This document shows positions 19,340 to 31,492 of a stretch of 64,000 nucleotides of DNA, piece by piece. The DNA is from Bartonella tribocorum (GTDB lineage: Bacteria > Pseudomonadota > Alphaproteobacteria > Rhizobiales > Rhizobiaceae). Positions within the stretch are counted from its first letter, which is position 1. Each line of letters opens with the position of its first letter. The stretch covers positions 165,768-229,767 of the forward strand of contig NZ_NJPP01000001.1 in NCBI RefSeq assembly GCF_002778015.1, written 5' to 3'. The notes under the pieces were generated by a model. It did no database searches. It was not told where the DNA came from and saw nothing but the letters and a program-made list of their open reading frames with translations. A program made the translations under genes and the position numbers.

Positions 19340-19589
19340 TTATACTTTTACCTTTACGTAAACTGTAAAAATAATAACTCTTTGAAATTAAAGAAATGTA
19401 ATAATTCTGTTGTATTTTTTTTAAATTCACTTTATCGATACATCATGGTAGTTTTCTAATAGTTGTTTCTGTGGAGGATTGTTGTTTCTGGAAGAAGAGA
19501 AATTTGTAAATTTCATTTCTTTACTCCTTTTTGTGATATTGTTTAAATGGGGTTGAAGTCAAAAATATTCAGTATATGGGCGCTGATGA

Positions 19590-20591
<1,002 letters not shown>

Positions 20592-20666
20592 TAAAATAAG
20601 ATTTCGTTCATTAAAATAAAGTATTTTAGAATTAATAATAATTCCATAAAAGAAAAGGACAAATGC

Positions 20667-21863
20667 ATGAATATCCATGAGTATCAGGCCAAACGTCTGC
20701 TTCATGAATATGGAGCACCCATTGCAAATGGTGTTGCTGTTTATTCTGTAGAGCAAGCTGAACAATGGGCAAAAAAATTGCCTGGGCCTCTCTATGTGGT
20801 TAAAAGTCAGATATACGCTGGTGGTCGTGGTAAGGGTAAGTTTAAAGAACTTGATCCTGAGGCAAAAGGTGGTGTTCGGCTTGCACAATCTGTTGAAGAA
20901 GTTGTTGCAAATGTTCAAGAAATGCTTGGAAAAACTTTGGTAACCAAACAAACGGGTCCAGAGGGTAAACAGGTTAATCGTCTTTATATTGAAGATGGAG
21001 CCGATATTGAGCGCGAACTTTATCTTTCACTTTTGGTTGATCGTAGCGTTGGTCGGATTGCTTTTGTTGTTTCAACAGAAGGGGGAATGGATATTGAAAC
21101 GGTTGCTGAAGAGACACCAGAGAAAATTTTCACACTACCCATTGATTCTGTAGAGGGTGTTACCTCTGCTGACTGTGCAAGACTTTGTGATGCATTAGAA
21201 TTGCACGATAGTGCGCGGGAAGATGGTGAAAAGCTTTTTCCAATTCTCTATAAGGCATTTTGTGAAAAAGATATGAGCCTTTTAGAAATCAATCCGCTTA
21301 TTGTGATGAAAGATGGTCACTTGCGCGTCCTTGATGCGAAGGTTTCTTTTGATAATAATGCTTTGTTTCGTCATCCAGATATTTTAGAATTGCGTGATCT
21401 TTTAGAAGAAGATCCAAAAGAAATCGAAGCTTCAAAGCATGATCTTGCTTATGTTGCTCTTGATGGTACAATTGGTTGTATGGTCAATGGTGCGGGTCTT
21501 GCTATGGCGACCATGGATATTATCAAGCTTTATGGAGCTGAGCCGGCGAATTTTTTGGATGTTGGTGGTGGAGCATCAAAAGAAAAGGTAACAGCTGCTT
21601 TTAAGATTATTACGGCTGATCCAAATGTTAAAGGCATTTTGGTTAACATTTTTGGTGGTATTATGCGTTGTGATGTCATTGCTGAAGGTGTGGTTGCTGC
21701 TGTTCGTGAAGTTGGTTTAAAGGTTCCCTTGGTTGTGCGTCTTGAAGGTACGAATGTTGAGCAGGGTAAAGCAATTATCAATGACAGTGGTTTGAATGTT
21801 ATTCCCGCTGATGATTTAGATGATGCTGCTCAAAAGATTGTTGCAGCCGTGAAGGGAGCGTAG
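20667..21863 (+). CDS. sucC: Succinyl-CoA synthetase (ADP-forming) beta subunit
   Basis: 398 residues, full length. [16 protein letters not shown] is the typical N-terminus of the ATP-grasp domain; [15 protein letters not shown] is the nucleotide-binding segment. The C-terminal CoA-ligase domain contains [13 protein letters not shown] and [15 protein letters not shown]. With SucD it couples succinyl-CoA cleavage to nucleotide triphosphate synthesis. Only 3 bases separate it from sucD. Confidence 0.97.
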   Translation: MNIHEYQAKRLLHEYGAPIANGVAVYSVEQAEQWAKKLPGPLYVVKSQIYAGGRGKGKFKELDPEAKGGVRLAQSVEEVVANVQEMLGKTLVTKQTGPEGKQVNRLYIEDGADIERELYLSLLVDRSVGRIAFVVSTEGGMDIETVAEETPEKIFTLPIDSVEGVTSADCARLCDALELHDSAREDGEKLFPILYKAFCEKDMSLLEINPLIVMKDGHLRVLDAKVSFDNNALFRHPDILELRDLLEEDPKEIEASKHDLAYVALDGTIGCMVNGAGLAMATMDIIKLYGAEPANFLDVGGGASKEKVTAAFKIITADPNVKGILVNIFGGIMRCDVIAEGVVAAVREVGLKVPLVVRLEGTNVEQGKAIINDSGLNVIPADDLDDAAQKIVAAVKGA

Positions 21864-21866
21864 GTT

Positions 21867-22769
21867 ATGTCGATTCTGGTGAATAAAGAAACGAAAGTTC
21901 TCGTTCAAGGACTTACAGGAAAAACAGGAACATTTCATACAGAACAGGCGCTGGCTTATCATGGCACGCAAATGGTTGGTGGTGTTAATCCTAAAAAGGG
22001 TGGAGAAATATGGGAAGGTTCAAAAGGTGAAACTCTTCCTATCTTTGCTAGTGTTGCAGAAGCAAAAGAAAAAACAGGCGCGGATGCTTCCGTTATTTAT
22101 GTTCCTCCTGCAGGGGCTGCGGCCGCTATTATAGAAGCTATTGAAGCTGAAGTTCGTTTAATTATCTGTATTACGGAAGGTATTCCCGTTATGGATATGG
22201 TGAAAGTAAAGGCGCGATTAGAAAATTCAAAATCTCGTCTTATTGGCCCTAATTGTCCTGGTATTCTCACGCCAGATGAATGTAAAATTGGTATTATGCC
22301 TGGTTCTATTTTTAGAAAAGGCTCTGTTGGGGTTGTTTCACGGTCGGGAACTTTAACTTATGAAGCTGTTTTTCAAACAAGTCAGGAAGGTCTGGGACAG
22401 ACAACCGCTATAGGGATTGGTGGTGATCCTGTTAAGGGGACTGAATTTATTGATGTGTTGGAAATGTTTTTAGCGGATGATGAAACCCAATCTATTGTTA
22501 TGATTGGTGAGATTGGTGGATCTGCTGAAGAAGAAGCTGCACAATTTCTCCAAGATGAAGCAAGAAAAGGGCGTAAAAAGCCGGTTGTTGGCTTTATTGC
22601 TGGTCGTACGGCGCCTCCAGGACGTACAATGGGACATGCTGGTGCTGTTATTTCTGGTGGTAAAGGCGGAGCAGAAGATAAAATTGCGGCAATGGAATCA
22701 GCTGGAATTCGTGTGTCTCCTTCGCCATCACAAATAGGTAAGACCTTGATGTCAGTTTTGAAGGGCTAA
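21867..22769 (+). CDS. sucD: Succinyl-CoA synthetase (ADP-forming) alpha subunit
   Basis: 300 residues. [17 protein letters not shown] begins the CoA-binding domain. [16 protein letters not shown] is conserved, and the phosphohistidine is in [20 protein letters not shown]. It partners with SucC upstream. After the stop, a strong hairpin (22777-22814) precedes sucA. Confidence 0.97.
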   Translation: MSILVNKETKVLVQGLTGKTGTFHTEQALAYHGTQMVGGVNPKKGGEIWEGSKGETLPIFASVAEAKEKTGADASVIYVPPAGAAAAIIEAIEAEVRLIICITEGIPVMDMVKVKARLENSKSRLIGPNCPGILTPDECKIGIMPGSIFRKGSVGVVSRSGTLTYEAVFQTSQEGLGQTTAIGIGGDPVKGTEFIDVLEMFLADDETQSIVMIGEIGGSAEEEAAQFLQDEARKGRKKPVVGFIAGRTAPPGRTMGHAGAVISGGKGGAEDKIAAMESAGIRVSPSPSQIGKTLMSVLKG

Positions 22770-22776
22770 AAGAAAA

Positions 22777-22814
22777 TTTCATCTGAATAAGAATATTTTC
22801 TTAGTTCAGATGAA
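22777..22814. other. Long hairpin between sucD and sucA
   Basis: TTTCATCTGAATAAGAA and TTCTTAGTTCAGATGAAA form a stem of about 17 pairs with one bulged G and a TATT loop. It starts 8 bases after the sucD stop. On the plus strand it is followed by A residues, not U, so it is not a canonical terminator for sucCD. It may be an mRNA-processing or stability element in the sucD-sucA transcript. Confidence 0.55.
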
Positions 22815-22934
22815 AAAAAACTTGAGTATAAAAAAGTAAAACTTTTTTGAATGTTCGTACCCTCATCTGCTTTGTAAGCATTGAAAGGTCGAAAAGAGAT
22901 ATAAGGAGACGGAATAGATGTTCCGGAGAGGTAT

Positions 22935-25934
22935 ATGGCAAGGCAGGACGAGATAAATAGTCTTTTTGCACAGACGTCATTTCTTTATGGTGGGAATGCT
23001 GATTATATAGATCAACTTTATGCGCAGTATGAAAAAGATCCTACCAGTGTTGATTCACAATGGCGTGCTTTTTTTGAAGGCCTTCATGATAACAAAGAAG
23101 ATGTTCTTAAAAATGCTGAAGGGGCAACATGGCAGCGTGATCATTGGCCGTTGAAGCCAAATGGTGAGTTGGTTTCTGCTCTTGATGGTGATTGGTCTTC
23201 TCTTGAAAAATATCTTGGTGATAAATTAAAGGACAAAGCAGCAAAAGGGACTGTTCAAGGGGGAAAAATTTCCAATGAACAAGATATTATTCGCGCAACA
23301 CGTGATTCTGTTCATGCCATTATGATGATTCGTGCGTTTCGAGCACGGGGGCATCTTCGTGCAAATCTTGACCCTCTTCAATTGGCAGAAAAGCTGGAAG
23401 ATTATAAAGAACTTTCTCCAGAAGCTTACGGTTTTATTCCCGCTGATTATGAGCGTCCCATTTTTATTGATAATGTTTTAGGGTTGGAATATGCAACTAT
23501 TCCGCAAATGCTTGAAATTCTTAATCGAGCCTATTGTTCAACAATCGGTGTGGAATATATGCATGTTTCTGATCCAGTCCAGAAAGCATGGCTTCAAGAG
23601 CGTATTGAAGGGCGAGATAAAAAAATTTCTTTCACACAGCAAGACAAGAAAGCTATTCTGAATAAGCTTATTCAGGCAGAAGGATTTGAACAGTTTTTAG
23701 ACACTAAATATAAAGGTACAAAACGTTTTGGGCTTGATGGTGGTGAAGCGTTGATTCCTGCTCTTGAACATATTATTAAATGTGGCAGTGCTTTAGGGGT
23801 TAGGGAAGTTATTTTAGGAATGGCCCATCGTGGTCGTTTAAATGTTCTTTCGCAAGTTTTCGCCAAGCCGCATAGGGCTATCTTTCATGAATTTAAAGGG
23901 GGATCTTATAAGCCCGATGATGTAGAGGGATCAGGTGATGTTAAATATCATCTAGGAACGACTGCAGATTTGGACTTTGATGGGAATAAAGTTCATTTAT
24001 CACTTTTGCCTAATCCTTCTCATCTTGAGATTGTTGATCCGGTTGTTATGGGAAAAGCGCGTGCTAAACAAGATCAACTTGTGGGACCTACACATACTGA
24101 TTCACTCCCATTAAGTGAGCGTTCAAAAGTGTTGCCATTGCTTATTCATGGTGATGCTGCTTTTGCAGGACAAGGCGTTATTCAGGAAACTTTTGGTCTT
24201 TCAGGTCTTAAAGGTTATCGTGTTGCAGGTTCACTTCATGTTATTATCAATAATCAGATTGGGTTTACAACAGCGCCACGTTTTTCACGTTCTTCACCTT
24301 ATCCATCTGATGTTGCAAAAATGATTGATGCTCCCATTTTCCACGTGAATGGTGATGATCCTGAAGCCGTTGTTTTTATTGCAAAAATAGCAATGGAGTT
24401 TCGTCAGATTTTCCATAAACCGGTGGTCATTGATATGTTTTGTTATCGCCGTTATGGACATAATGAAGGTGATGAACCTTCCTTTACACAGCCACTTATG
24501 TATAAAGCAATTCGTAATCATAAAACAACGCTTCAGCTTTATAGTGAGCAATTGATAGCAGAAGGAATGATTTCTTCAGAAGAAATTGAGCAACAAAAAA
24601 AGTTATGGCGCGATAAACTTGAAGGGGAGTTTGAAGCAAGTGCTTCTTATAAGCCTAATAAGGCTGATTGGCTCGATGGGAGCTGGACGGGAATCAAAGC
24701 TTTTAGTAATGCTGATGAGCAACATTCAAGAACAACGGGTGTTGAATTAAAAACTTTAAAGGAAATTGGCGAGAAACTTGTCGAAGTTCCAGCAGATTTT
24801 AATGTTCACAAGACCATTCAACGTTTTTTAAACAATCGTGCTAAAATTTTTGAAACGGGTGAGGGTGTTGACTGGGCAACCGCTGAAGCTTTAGCTTTTG
24901 GTTCACTTTGTTTAGAGGGAGCGCCGGTTCGTCTTTCCGGTGAAGATGTTGAACGAGGAACTTTTTCGCAACGTCATTCTGTTCTTTATGATCAAGAAAA
25001 TGAAGCGCGCTATATTCCTTTGAATCATTTACAAAAGGGGCAAGCGCTTTATGAAGTTGTTAATTCCATGCTTTCTGAAGAAGCTGTTCTTGGTTTTGAA
25101 TATGGATATTCTCTTGCTGAACCACGAGGATTAACACTTTGGGAAGCGCAATTTGGTGACTTTTCTAATGGTGCACAGGTCATTTTTGATCAATTTATTT
25201 CATCAGCAGAGCGTAAATGGCTTCGTATGTCTGGTCTTGTGTGTTTATTGCCTCATGGTTTTGAAGGGCAAGGACCAGAACATTCTTCTGCACGTTTAGA
25301 GAGGTTTCTTCAGCTTTGCGCGGAAGATAATATGCAGGTTGCTAACTGTACAACCCCTGCAAATTATTTTCATATTTTACGTCGACAAATTAAGCGTGAT
25401 TTCCGTAAGCCTTTGATTTTGATGACACCAAAATCACTTTTGCGTCATAAACGGGCTGTTTCTCTTCTCGATGAAATGGGGCCAGAAACAAGTTTCCATC
25501 GTGTGTTGCTTGATGATGCAGAATATCTCAAAGATTCTGTCGTGAAATTGCAAAAAGATAATAAAATTCGCCGTGTCGTTCTTTGTACGGGGAAGGTTTA
25601 TTACGATCTTTATGAAGAACGTGAAAAAAAGGGTATCGATGATGTTTATCTCCTTCGTGTTGAACAGTTGTATCCTTTCCCTGCAAAAGTTTTGGTGAAT
25701 GTGTTGTCGCGCTTTTTGCAGGCAGAAATTTTTTGGTGCCAGGAGGAACCAAAAAACATGGGGGCTTGGTCATTTATTGAGCCTTATTTGGAATGGGTTT
25801 TGACGCATATTAATGCGCAATATTCACGTGCTCGTTATGCAGGGCGTCCTGCGAGTGCATCACCGGCCTCTGGGTTAATGGTGAAACACCTTGAACAACT
25901 TGCTGCGTTTCTTAAAGATGCGTTAGGTTCTTAA
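22935..25934 (+). CDS. sucA: 2-oxoglutarate dehydrogenase E1 component
   Basis: 999 residues, the full length of OdhA/SucA. The N-terminal helix [18 protein letters not shown], which recruits the complex, is present. The TPP-binding region includes [15 protein letters not shown], and [16 protein letters not shown] and [18 protein letters not shown] are diagnostic. It decarboxylates 2-oxoglutarate and passes the succinyl group to SucB lipoyl. The 165-base gap after sucD contains a hairpin, so sucA may be transcribed partly on its own. Confidence 0.97.
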   Translation: MARQDEINSLFAQTSFLYGGNADYIDQLYAQYEKDPTSVDSQWRAFFEGLHDNKEDVLKNAEGATWQRDHWPLKPNGELVSALDGDWSSLEKYLGDKLKDKAAKGTVQGGKISNEQDIIRATRDSVHAIMMIRAFRARGHLRANLDPLQLAEKLEDYKELSPEAYGFIPADYERPIFIDNVLGLEYATIPQMLEILNRAYCSTIGVEYMHVSDPVQKAWLQERIEGRDKKISFTQQDKKAILNKLIQAEGFEQFLDTKYKGTKRFGLDGGEALIPALEHIIKCGSALGVREVILGMAHRGRLNVLSQVFAKPHRAIFHEFKGGSYKPDDVEGSGDVKYHLGTTADLDFDGNKVHLSLLPNPSHLEIVDPVVMGKARAKQDQLVGPTHTDSLPLSERSKVLPLLIHGDAAFAGQGVIQETFGLSGLKGYRVAGSLHVIINNQIGFTTAPRFSRSSPYPSDVAKMIDAPIFHVNGDDPEAVVFIAKIAMEFRQIFHKPVVIDMFCYRRYGHNEGDEPSFTQPLMYKAIRNHKTTLQLYSEQLIAEGMISSEEIEQQKKLWRDKLEGEFEASASYKPNKADWLDGSWTGIKAFSNADEQHSRTTGVELKTLKEIGEKLVEVPADFNVHKTIQRFLNNRAKIFETGEGVDWATAEALAFGSLCLEGAPVRLSGEDVERGTFSQRHSVLYDQENEARYIPLNHLQKGQALYEVVNSMLSEEAVLGFEYGYSLAEPRGLTLWEAQFGDFSNGAQVIFDQFISSAERKWLRMSGLVCLLPHGFEGQGPEHSSARLERFLQLCAEDNMQVANCTTPANYFHILRRQIKRDFRKPLILMTPKSLLRHKRAVSLLDEMGPETSFHRVLLDDAEYLKDSVVKLQKDNKIRRVVLCTGKVYYDLYEEREKKGIDDVYLLRVEQLYPFPAKVLVNVLSRFLQAEIFWCQEEPKNMGAWSFIEPYLEWVLTHINAQYSRARYAGRPASASPASGLMVKHLEQLAAFLKDALGS

Positions 25935-25966
25935 TTTATTACTACTCTGATGTATGGAAAAATATT

Positions 25967-27178
25967 ATGACTACTGAAATCCGCGTTCCTACTTTGGGCG
26001 AATCGGTTACCGAAGCAACGGTTGGTAAATGGTTTAAAAAACTTGGTGAATCTGTCGCTATGGATGAGCCTTTGGTTGAATTAGAAACTGATAAGGTAAC
26101 AGTTGAAGTTCCTTCTCCTGTTGCGGGAAAATTAACTGAAATCATTGCAAAAGAAGGCAATACGGTTGAAGTCAATGCTCTTTTAGGAGCGGTGGAAGCT
26201 GGCGAAGCTGGTGTTTCCCAATCATTTTCACTTTCTGCTACATCTGTTCCAGCGGCTTCATCTGAATCAGAGAAGCCTACTTCAAGCAGTACAATGCCTC
26301 CTTCACCCGCAGCAGCAAAATTGATGGCTGAAAATAATGTTGCAAAAAGCGATATTTCTGGTTCTGGAAAACGTGGACAAATTCTTAAGGAAGATGTTCT
26401 TGGTGGATTAGAGCAAAAAACAAATGCTCCTACACCTTCTTCCTCTGCGATAAGTTCTTCGGCAACTCTTGTCCAAGAAATACGTGAAGAGCGGGTTCGT
26501 ATGACAAAATTGCGTCAAACAATTGCGCGTCGTCTTAAAGATGCGCAAAATGTAGCAGCAATGTTAACCACATTTAATGAGGTTGATATGTCCGCGGTGA
26601 TGGATTTGCGCAAGCGTTATAAGGATCTTTTTGAGAAAAAACACGGTGTTAAACTTGGTTTTATGGGATTTTTTACCAAAGCTGTTTGTCATGCATTAAA
26701 AGAACTTCCTGCTGTTAATGCCGAAATTGATGGAACAGATATCGTTTACAAAAACTATGTCAATGTTGGAATTGCTGTTGGAACGGATAAAGGACTTGTC
26801 GTTCCAGTGGTGCGGGATGCAGATCAAATGTCATTGGCAGAGATTGAAAAGGAGATTGGCCGTTTGGGACGTCTTGCGCGTGATGGAAAATTAGCCGTTT
26901 CTGATATGCAAGGCGGAACTTTTACCATTACCAATGGTGGTGTGTATGGGTCGTTGATGTCGACACCGATTTTGAATGCACCACAATCTGGTATTTTGGG
27001 AATGCATGCGATTAAAGAGCGAGCAATGGTTGTTGAGGGCCAAGTGGTAATCCGCCCCATGATGTATTTAGCGCTTTCTTATGATCACCGTATTGTGGAT
27101 GGGCAAGAAGCTGTAACTTTCCTTGTGCGTGTTAAGGAAAGTTTAGAAGATCCGGAACGCCTTGTTCTTGATTTGTAA
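25967..27178 (+). CDS. sucB: 2-oxoglutarate dehydrogenase E2 (dihydrolipoyl succinyltransferase)
   Basis: 403 residues. One lipoyl domain at the N-terminus (about 1-77) with the lipoylated lysine in [11 protein letters not shown] Ser/Ala/Pro-rich linker precedes the E1/E3-binding domain around [20 protein letters not shown] (near 110-150). The C-terminal acyltransferase ends [16 protein letters not shown] with the catalytic HxxxDG. It transfers succinyl to CoA. It lies 32 bases after sucA and 31 before lpdA. Confidence 0.96.
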   Translation: MTTEIRVPTLGESVTEATVGKWFKKLGESVAMDEPLVELETDKVTVEVPSPVAGKLTEIIAKEGNTVEVNALLGAVEAGEAGVSQSFSLSATSVPAASSESEKPTSSSTMPPSPAAAKLMAENNVAKSDISGSGKRGQILKEDVLGGLEQKTNAPTPSSSAISSSATLVQEIREERVRMTKLRQTIARRLKDAQNVAAMLTTFNEVDMSAVMDLRKRYKDLFEKKHGVKLGFMGFFTKAVCHALKELPAVNAEIDGTDIVYKNYVNVGIAVGTDKGLVVPVVRDADQMSLAEIEKEIGRLGRLARDGKLAVSDMQGGTFTITNGGVYGSLMSTPILNAPQSGILGMHAIKERAMVVEGQVVIRPMMYLALSYDHRIVDGQEAVTFLVRVKESLEDPERLVLDL

Positions 27179-27209
27179 AATACAGTTTTCAGGATGAAAG
27201 GAGAAACGG

Positions 27210-28616
27210 ATGTCTTATGATGTGGCTGTGATCGGAGCGGGTCCAGGTGGTTATGTAGCAGCAATAAAGGCGGCGCAACTAGGGCTTAAAGTAGCGATTA
27301 TTGAAAAGCGTACAACATTAGGGGGAACATGTCTCAATGTTGGTTGTATCCCTTCCAAAGCGTTGTTGCACGCTTCAGAAGTGTTTGCTGAAACTCAGCA
27401 TGGTTTTGAAACACTTGGGATTTCTATTGGCAAATCTAAACTTAATCTTGAACAAATGATGGTTCATAAGAAATCTGTGGTGACAGCCAATACCAGTGGC
27501 GTTTCTTTTTTGATGAAAAAAAATAAAGTTGATACTTTTTTGGGGACAGCCAAAATTTTGAGTGCGGACCATGTGGAAGTTGTTGCCAGAGATGGTAATA
27601 AACAAACAATTGAAACAAAAAATATTATTATTGCTACGGGCTCAGAAAGTTCAGGCATTCCAGGGGTGAATGTTGAAATTGATGAAAAGACTATTGTTTC
27701 TTCTACGGGAGCCCTTTCACTTGAAAAAGTACCAGCACATATGATTGTGGTGGGTGCTGGTGTTATTGGTTCTGAACTTGGGTCGGTTTGGAGCCGTTTA
27801 GGGGCTAAAGTAACCGTTATTGAGTATCTTAATAAGGTTTTGGGCTCAATGGATGGTGAAGTTTCACGGCAATTTCAGAAATTAATGGAAAAACAGGGGA
27901 TTGAATATAAAACGGGTGCAAAGGTAACCGCTATTAAACAATCCGGTTCAATGGTTCAGGTGAGCTTTGAATCTGTCAAAGGGGGTGAATCTGAAACCTT
28001 AGAGGCTGATGTTGTGCTTATTGCTACGGGGCGTTCTCCTTATACGGAAGGACTTGGCTTGAGTGAGGCTGGTGTTCAGTTAGATGAACGCGGCTTTATT
28101 GCAATTAATGCCCATTGGCAGACGAATGTTCCAGGAATTTATGCAATTGGTGATGTTGTAAAAGGGCCAATGCTAGCACATAAAGCAGAGGAAGAAGGCG
28201 TTGCTGTGGCAGAAATTTTAGCAGGTCAAAAAGGACATGTTAATTTTGATGTTATTCCTAGTGTCGTTTATACACAGCCGGAAATTGCGAGTGTAGGAAA
28301 GACAGAAGAAGAACTGAAAGCAGCTGGTATTGAATATAATGTTGGCAAATTTCCTTTTATGGCCAATGGTCGGGCACGCGCGATGCAAAAGAGTGATGGA
28401 TTTGTTAAAATTCTTGCTGATAAAAAAACAGATCGGGTTTTGGGGGGGCATATTCTTGGATTTGGTGCTGGTGAAATGATCCACGAAATTGCAGTGTTAA
28501 TGGATTTTGGTGGTTCATCAGAAGATCTAGGCCGCTGTTGTCATGCGCATCCTACCTTATCGGAAGCAGTGCGCGAAGCAGCTTTGGCAACATTTGCTAA
28601 ACCGCTTCATATTTAA
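27210..28616 (+). CDS. lpdA: Dihydrolipoyl dehydrogenase (E3)
   Basis: 468 residues. An N-terminal FAD motif AVIGAGPGGYVAAIKAAQ and the redox disulfide GGTCLNVGCIPSKALL. The NAD motif is VVGAGVIGSELGSVWSRLG, and HAHPTLSEAVREA near the C-terminus carries the catalytic His-Glu pair. It reoxidises the lipoyl groups of SucB, and perhaps of other 2-oxoacid dehydrogenases. It closes the TCA block; a gene-free 1.6 kb follows. Confidence 0.96.
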   Translation: MSYDVAVIGAGPGGYVAAIKAAQLGLKVAIIEKRTTLGGTCLNVGCIPSKALLHASEVFAETQHGFETLGISIGKSKLNLEQMMVHKKSVVTANTSGVSFLMKKNKVDTFLGTAKILSADHVEVVARDGNKQTIETKNIIIATGSESSGIPGVNVEIDEKTIVSSTGALSLEKVPAHMIVVGAGVIGSELGSVWSRLGAKVTVIEYLNKVLGSMDGEVSRQFQKLMEKQGIEYKTGAKVTAIKQSGSMVQVSFESVKGGESETLEADVVLIATGRSPYTEGLGLSEAGVQLDERGFIAINAHWQTNVPGIYAIGDVVKGPMLAHKAEEEGVAVAEILAGQKGHVNFDVIPSVVYTQPEIASVGKTEEELKAAGIEYNVGKFPFMANGRARAMQKSDGFVKILADKKTDRVLGGHILGFGAGEMIHEIAVLMDFGGSSEDLGRCCHAHPTLSEAVREAALATFAKPLHI

Positions 28617-28889
28617 AAAGCTTTTAAAAAGTATATTTTAAAAGAGGGGCAGTCAATATTTGTGAAGCACGCAACAAAGTTTTAAAAAGAATAAAACAAT
28701 AGTATCAGGTATTCCACTTAATTTGTTGTGTGCTTTTCAATCATTGTTATTTTAGGTCTCAGTTGTGCAATTTTGATTGATTATCTTGTACTATCGTTTA
28801 GAGCGGTGGTGTTTAATTGTATTTAATTTATGTAACGTTTTACATATAAGGTATTTTTATACTGTTATAAAATATTCAGGATAGGATTC

Positions 28890-29140
28890 TGAGCCTGTTT
28901 GCGTGCTTTGTTTTAAGAAAACATCTCTCAAAAAGCTCAAACCTATTTCGCGATAGTGTGTTCGTGAAGAGTATGGCTGTAAAGTTTTTTGTGAAGTATA
29001 TAAAAGCCACTATACACCATCATCTTTATGCTTAACAAAAGGTATAAGTAAGCACTATAAATTACCTCTTACTCGTCTTCAATGTTATACACTTCTCGGC
29101 TATTTGAGAGTGTTTATAAGAGGTATTTTTTCTTACTGCT
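28890..29140 (-). mobile_element. Relic of integrase 5' end (copy R2)
   Basis: Reverse-strand remnant: the segment 28900-28975 parallels the YTLHGRRREMGLG...VSLKQ region of the better copy R3, but with stops and frameshifts. Positions 29005-29060 mirror the upstream part with the GAGLLFHKRKDG region. It points away from R3, which begins 17 bases further on, so R2 and R3 form a divergent pair sharing the AT-rich block near 29158. Confidence 0.5.
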
Positions 29141-29156
29141 CCTTTTATTCAAATAG

Positions 29157-29720
29157 CAACATATTGATTTATAATGATAATTCTGAATATCGTAAGATTT
29201 TCTCATTTCAAAGCTGTTTATTTTGAATCAATCAAAACCATTCCCTTGCACGTCATAAGTAGGATGAGTGTGTGGATAAAAACTATAGAATAAAAGAGTA
29301 AAAATGGTTCTTATGAATCATCTTAAGTGCCAAGATCTGTCGCAACATCCACGGGCTGGCAAAGTGTGTGATGGTGCCGGCTTGCTTTTCCATAAGCGTA
29401 AAGATGGAGGTGCTCAATGGATTTACCATTATACCCTTCACGGGCGCCGCCGTGAAATGGGCTTGGGTCCCTTAAGAGGTGTTTCTTTAAAACAAGACCG
29501 CGAAACGGACTCCTTCTGCTTGTTATATGTAAAAGAAATAGTTTTGACTGATTCAATATAAACAGATTTCTAATAAGAAAATCCTACGGTATTAGAGGCT
29601 CTTATTCAATGCGCAGAATAATAAGTTATACTTACAATTTGTTGTATATTCAGAGCAAAGTTTGCTTATAGAGTTGGATGAAGTGGAAAGCCAAGCGGAA
29701 GGTCTTTGGTAAGAAGCTGG
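29157..29720 (+). mobile_element. Best-preserved integrase 5'-end relic with leader (copy R3)
   Basis: An open stretch 29304-29561 encodes MNHLKCQDLSQHPRAGKVCD, GAGLLFHKRKDGGAQWIYHY and TLHGRRREMGLGPLRGVSLK, a DUF4102 arm-binding domain as in P4-type integrases, then drifts off-family. The core-binding and catalytic domains are missing. The leader has ATATTGATTTATAATGATA (from 29160), AATATCGTAAGATTTTCTC, TTGAATCAATCAAAA (29223) and an exact TGTGGATAA at 29271-29279. Downstream, 29680-29720 resembles the segment after copy R4 (GGAAAGCCAAGCGGAAG). This is the reference copy for the family. Confidence 0.68.
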
Positions 29721-29908
29721 ATTATTTACAGACTATTGTTTATAGAAAAGATTATTTTAATTGTTATAAATCAATAAGTTATATATAATATGAATTATAT
29801 GAGGAGATAAGAAAAGAGGAATTTTCTCAAAAAATAGGATTGTTTAACGATTGGTGCGGGTTAGAAACTTTCATCCTTTAAGATGAAGAAAATATCAAAT
29901 ATTTTATA

Positions 29909-29950
29909 AAATACCACTCTTTTTAAAAGAGCGGTATTTTTATATTTTTT
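29909..29950 (+). terminator. Rho-independent terminator-like hairpin
   Basis: AATACCACTCTTTT pairs with AAAAGAGCGGTATT (about 14 pairs, one G-U), followed by TTTATATTTTTT, a good terminator on the plus strand. No intact gene precedes it. The nearest upstream feature is integrase relic R3, and a TATATAATATG promoter-like word sits near 29783. It may end a small RNA or be left from a lost gene. The rest of 28617-30200 outside relics R2 and R3 holds nothing else I can name. Confidence 0.6.
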
Positions 29951-30200
29951 GTTGAGATACTCTTAATGGCAAATCACACAGTGTGATTAAATCAGTTATT
30001 TTTCTCTTTGCCTTTTTGATCATTCTTAAAAAGATGATCTGTATCTTCTTTAATGTTTTTAAGAAATCCCAATATTGCCAAAATATAACCTATAGTTAAA
30101 ATTTTTTAAAAAACATAATTTCATAAGAAAGTTGAATTTATTTTCATTTGGCAGTTTTGTGATAACTTAAAAAATCAACTCCGTGTTCTCTGGGATAAAT

Positions 30201-31439
30201 TTAAAATTGTAATTTTTTATCCTCTTCTTGTTCTCTTATAAAGGTAGAAAGCCCCATATGATCAAGATATTTAAGGAAAGGGTGGGTGGGGAGTTCTTCT
30301 ACGTTGACCATTGTTTTAACATCCCATTCGCCTGTGGCAATAAGAAGGGCTGTTGCGGCTGCTGGTACACCAGCTGTATAAGAAATGCCTTGTGCGCCGG
30401 TTTCATGAAAAGCTTGTTTGTGATCGGCTATGTTATAGATAAAAATTTCTTTTGGTTTGCCATCTTTTTCGCCTTTAATAAAATCTCCTATACAGGTTTT
30501 TCCTGTGTATTCTGGGGCGAGAGAGGAAGGATCAGGTAAGATAGCTTTTACAACTTTTAAAGGAACGACTTCTTGTCCTTCTGCCGTTTTAATGGGTTGT
30601 TCGGATAAGAGTCCAAGATTTTTCAAAACGGTGAAAACAGTGATATAACGATCACTAAATCCCATCCAGAAGCGGATATTTTGGACATCAAGGTTTTTTG
30701 AAAGTGAATGAATTTCATCATGTCCTGTCATATAGGCTTTTTGTTTTCCAACAACGGGAAGATCCCATTCATGGCTGACTTCAAACATTTTATTGGAAGT
30801 CCATTTTTTATTTTGCCATGACCATACTTGTCCTGTAAATTCACGGAAGTTAATTTCTGGATCAAAATTTGTAGCAAACCAACGCCCATGATTTCCGGCA
30901 TTAATATCGATGATATCGATGTCTGTTATTTTATCAAAATAACATTTATGGGCTAATGCTGCGTAGGCATTTACCACACCGGGATCAAAGCCTGCACCCA
31001 AAATAGCGGTGATGCCTGCTTGTTCACATTCTTGACGCCGTGGCCATTCATAATTGCTGTACCAAGGGGGTGTTTCACAAATTTTAAGAGGGTCTTCGTG
31101 GATGGCAGTATCGATATAAGCACATTTTGTTTCAATACAAGCTGAAAGAACAGACATATTAAGAAAGGCTGAACCAACATTAATAACAATTTCGCACTTG
31201 GTTTTTTGGATGAGCTTTACAGTTTCTTCTACATTCATGGCATTAAGCGAATGGCTTTTGAGAACACCTTGTTCTTTCATGCTGTTTTTTTCTTTAATAG
31301 AAGCAATAATGGCCTCACATTTTTTGAGTGTTCGTGAAGCAATATGAATTTCACCAAGAATATCGTTGTTTTGAGCACATTTATGCGCAACAACTTGTGC
31401 AACACCTCCAGCACCAATAATGAGAACGTTTTTTTTCAT
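30201..31439 (-). CDS. Carboxynorspermidine dehydrogenase/synthase (saccharopine dehydrogenase family)
   Basis: 412 residues. The N-terminal NAD(P)-binding motif is VLIIGAGGVAQVVAHKCA, and GAGFDPGVVNAYAA and the C-terminal SYTAGVPAAATALLIATGEW fit the CANSDH branch (LYS1-like) more than true saccharopine dehydrogenases. It would join aspartate semialdehyde to putrescine or diaminopropane to form carboxyspermidine or carboxynorspermidine. The next gene downstream in transcription order is reversed: it precedes this one on the minus strand at 31493 and encodes the matching decarboxylase, which strongly supports the pathway. No frameshift or missing region seen. Confidence 0.85.
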   Translation of the reverse strand: MKKNVLIIGAGGVAQVVAHKCAQNNDILGEIHIASRTLKKCEAIIASIKEKNSMKEQGVLKSHSLNAMNVEETVKLIQKTKCEIVINVGSAFLNMSVLSACIETKCAYIDTAIHEDPLKICETPPWYSNYEWPRRQECEQAGITAILGAGFDPGVVNAYAALAHKCYFDKITDIDIIDINAGNHGRWFATNFDPEINFREFTGQVWSWQNKKWTSNKMFEVSHEWDLPVVGKQKAYMTGHDEIHSLSKNLDVQNIRFWMGFSDRYITVFTVLKNLGLLSEQPIKTAEGQEVVPLKVVKAILPDPSSLAPEYTGKTCIGDFIKGEKDGKPKEIFIYNIADHKQAFHETGAQGISYTAGVPAAATALLIATGEWDVKTMVNVEELPTHPFLKYLDHMGLSTFIREQEEDKKLQF

Positions 31440-31492
31440 TGTAGGTTCATCTCCTTTTTAATACTGTTATATGACGTTTTTTGTGGTTATCT

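Noticed and set aside
28617..30200. Reading 29304-29561 as an intact small protein
   Set aside because: Only its first 70 or so residues match an integrase arm-binding domain, and the tail changes frame. The same start occurs broken in many other places, so it is a relic.
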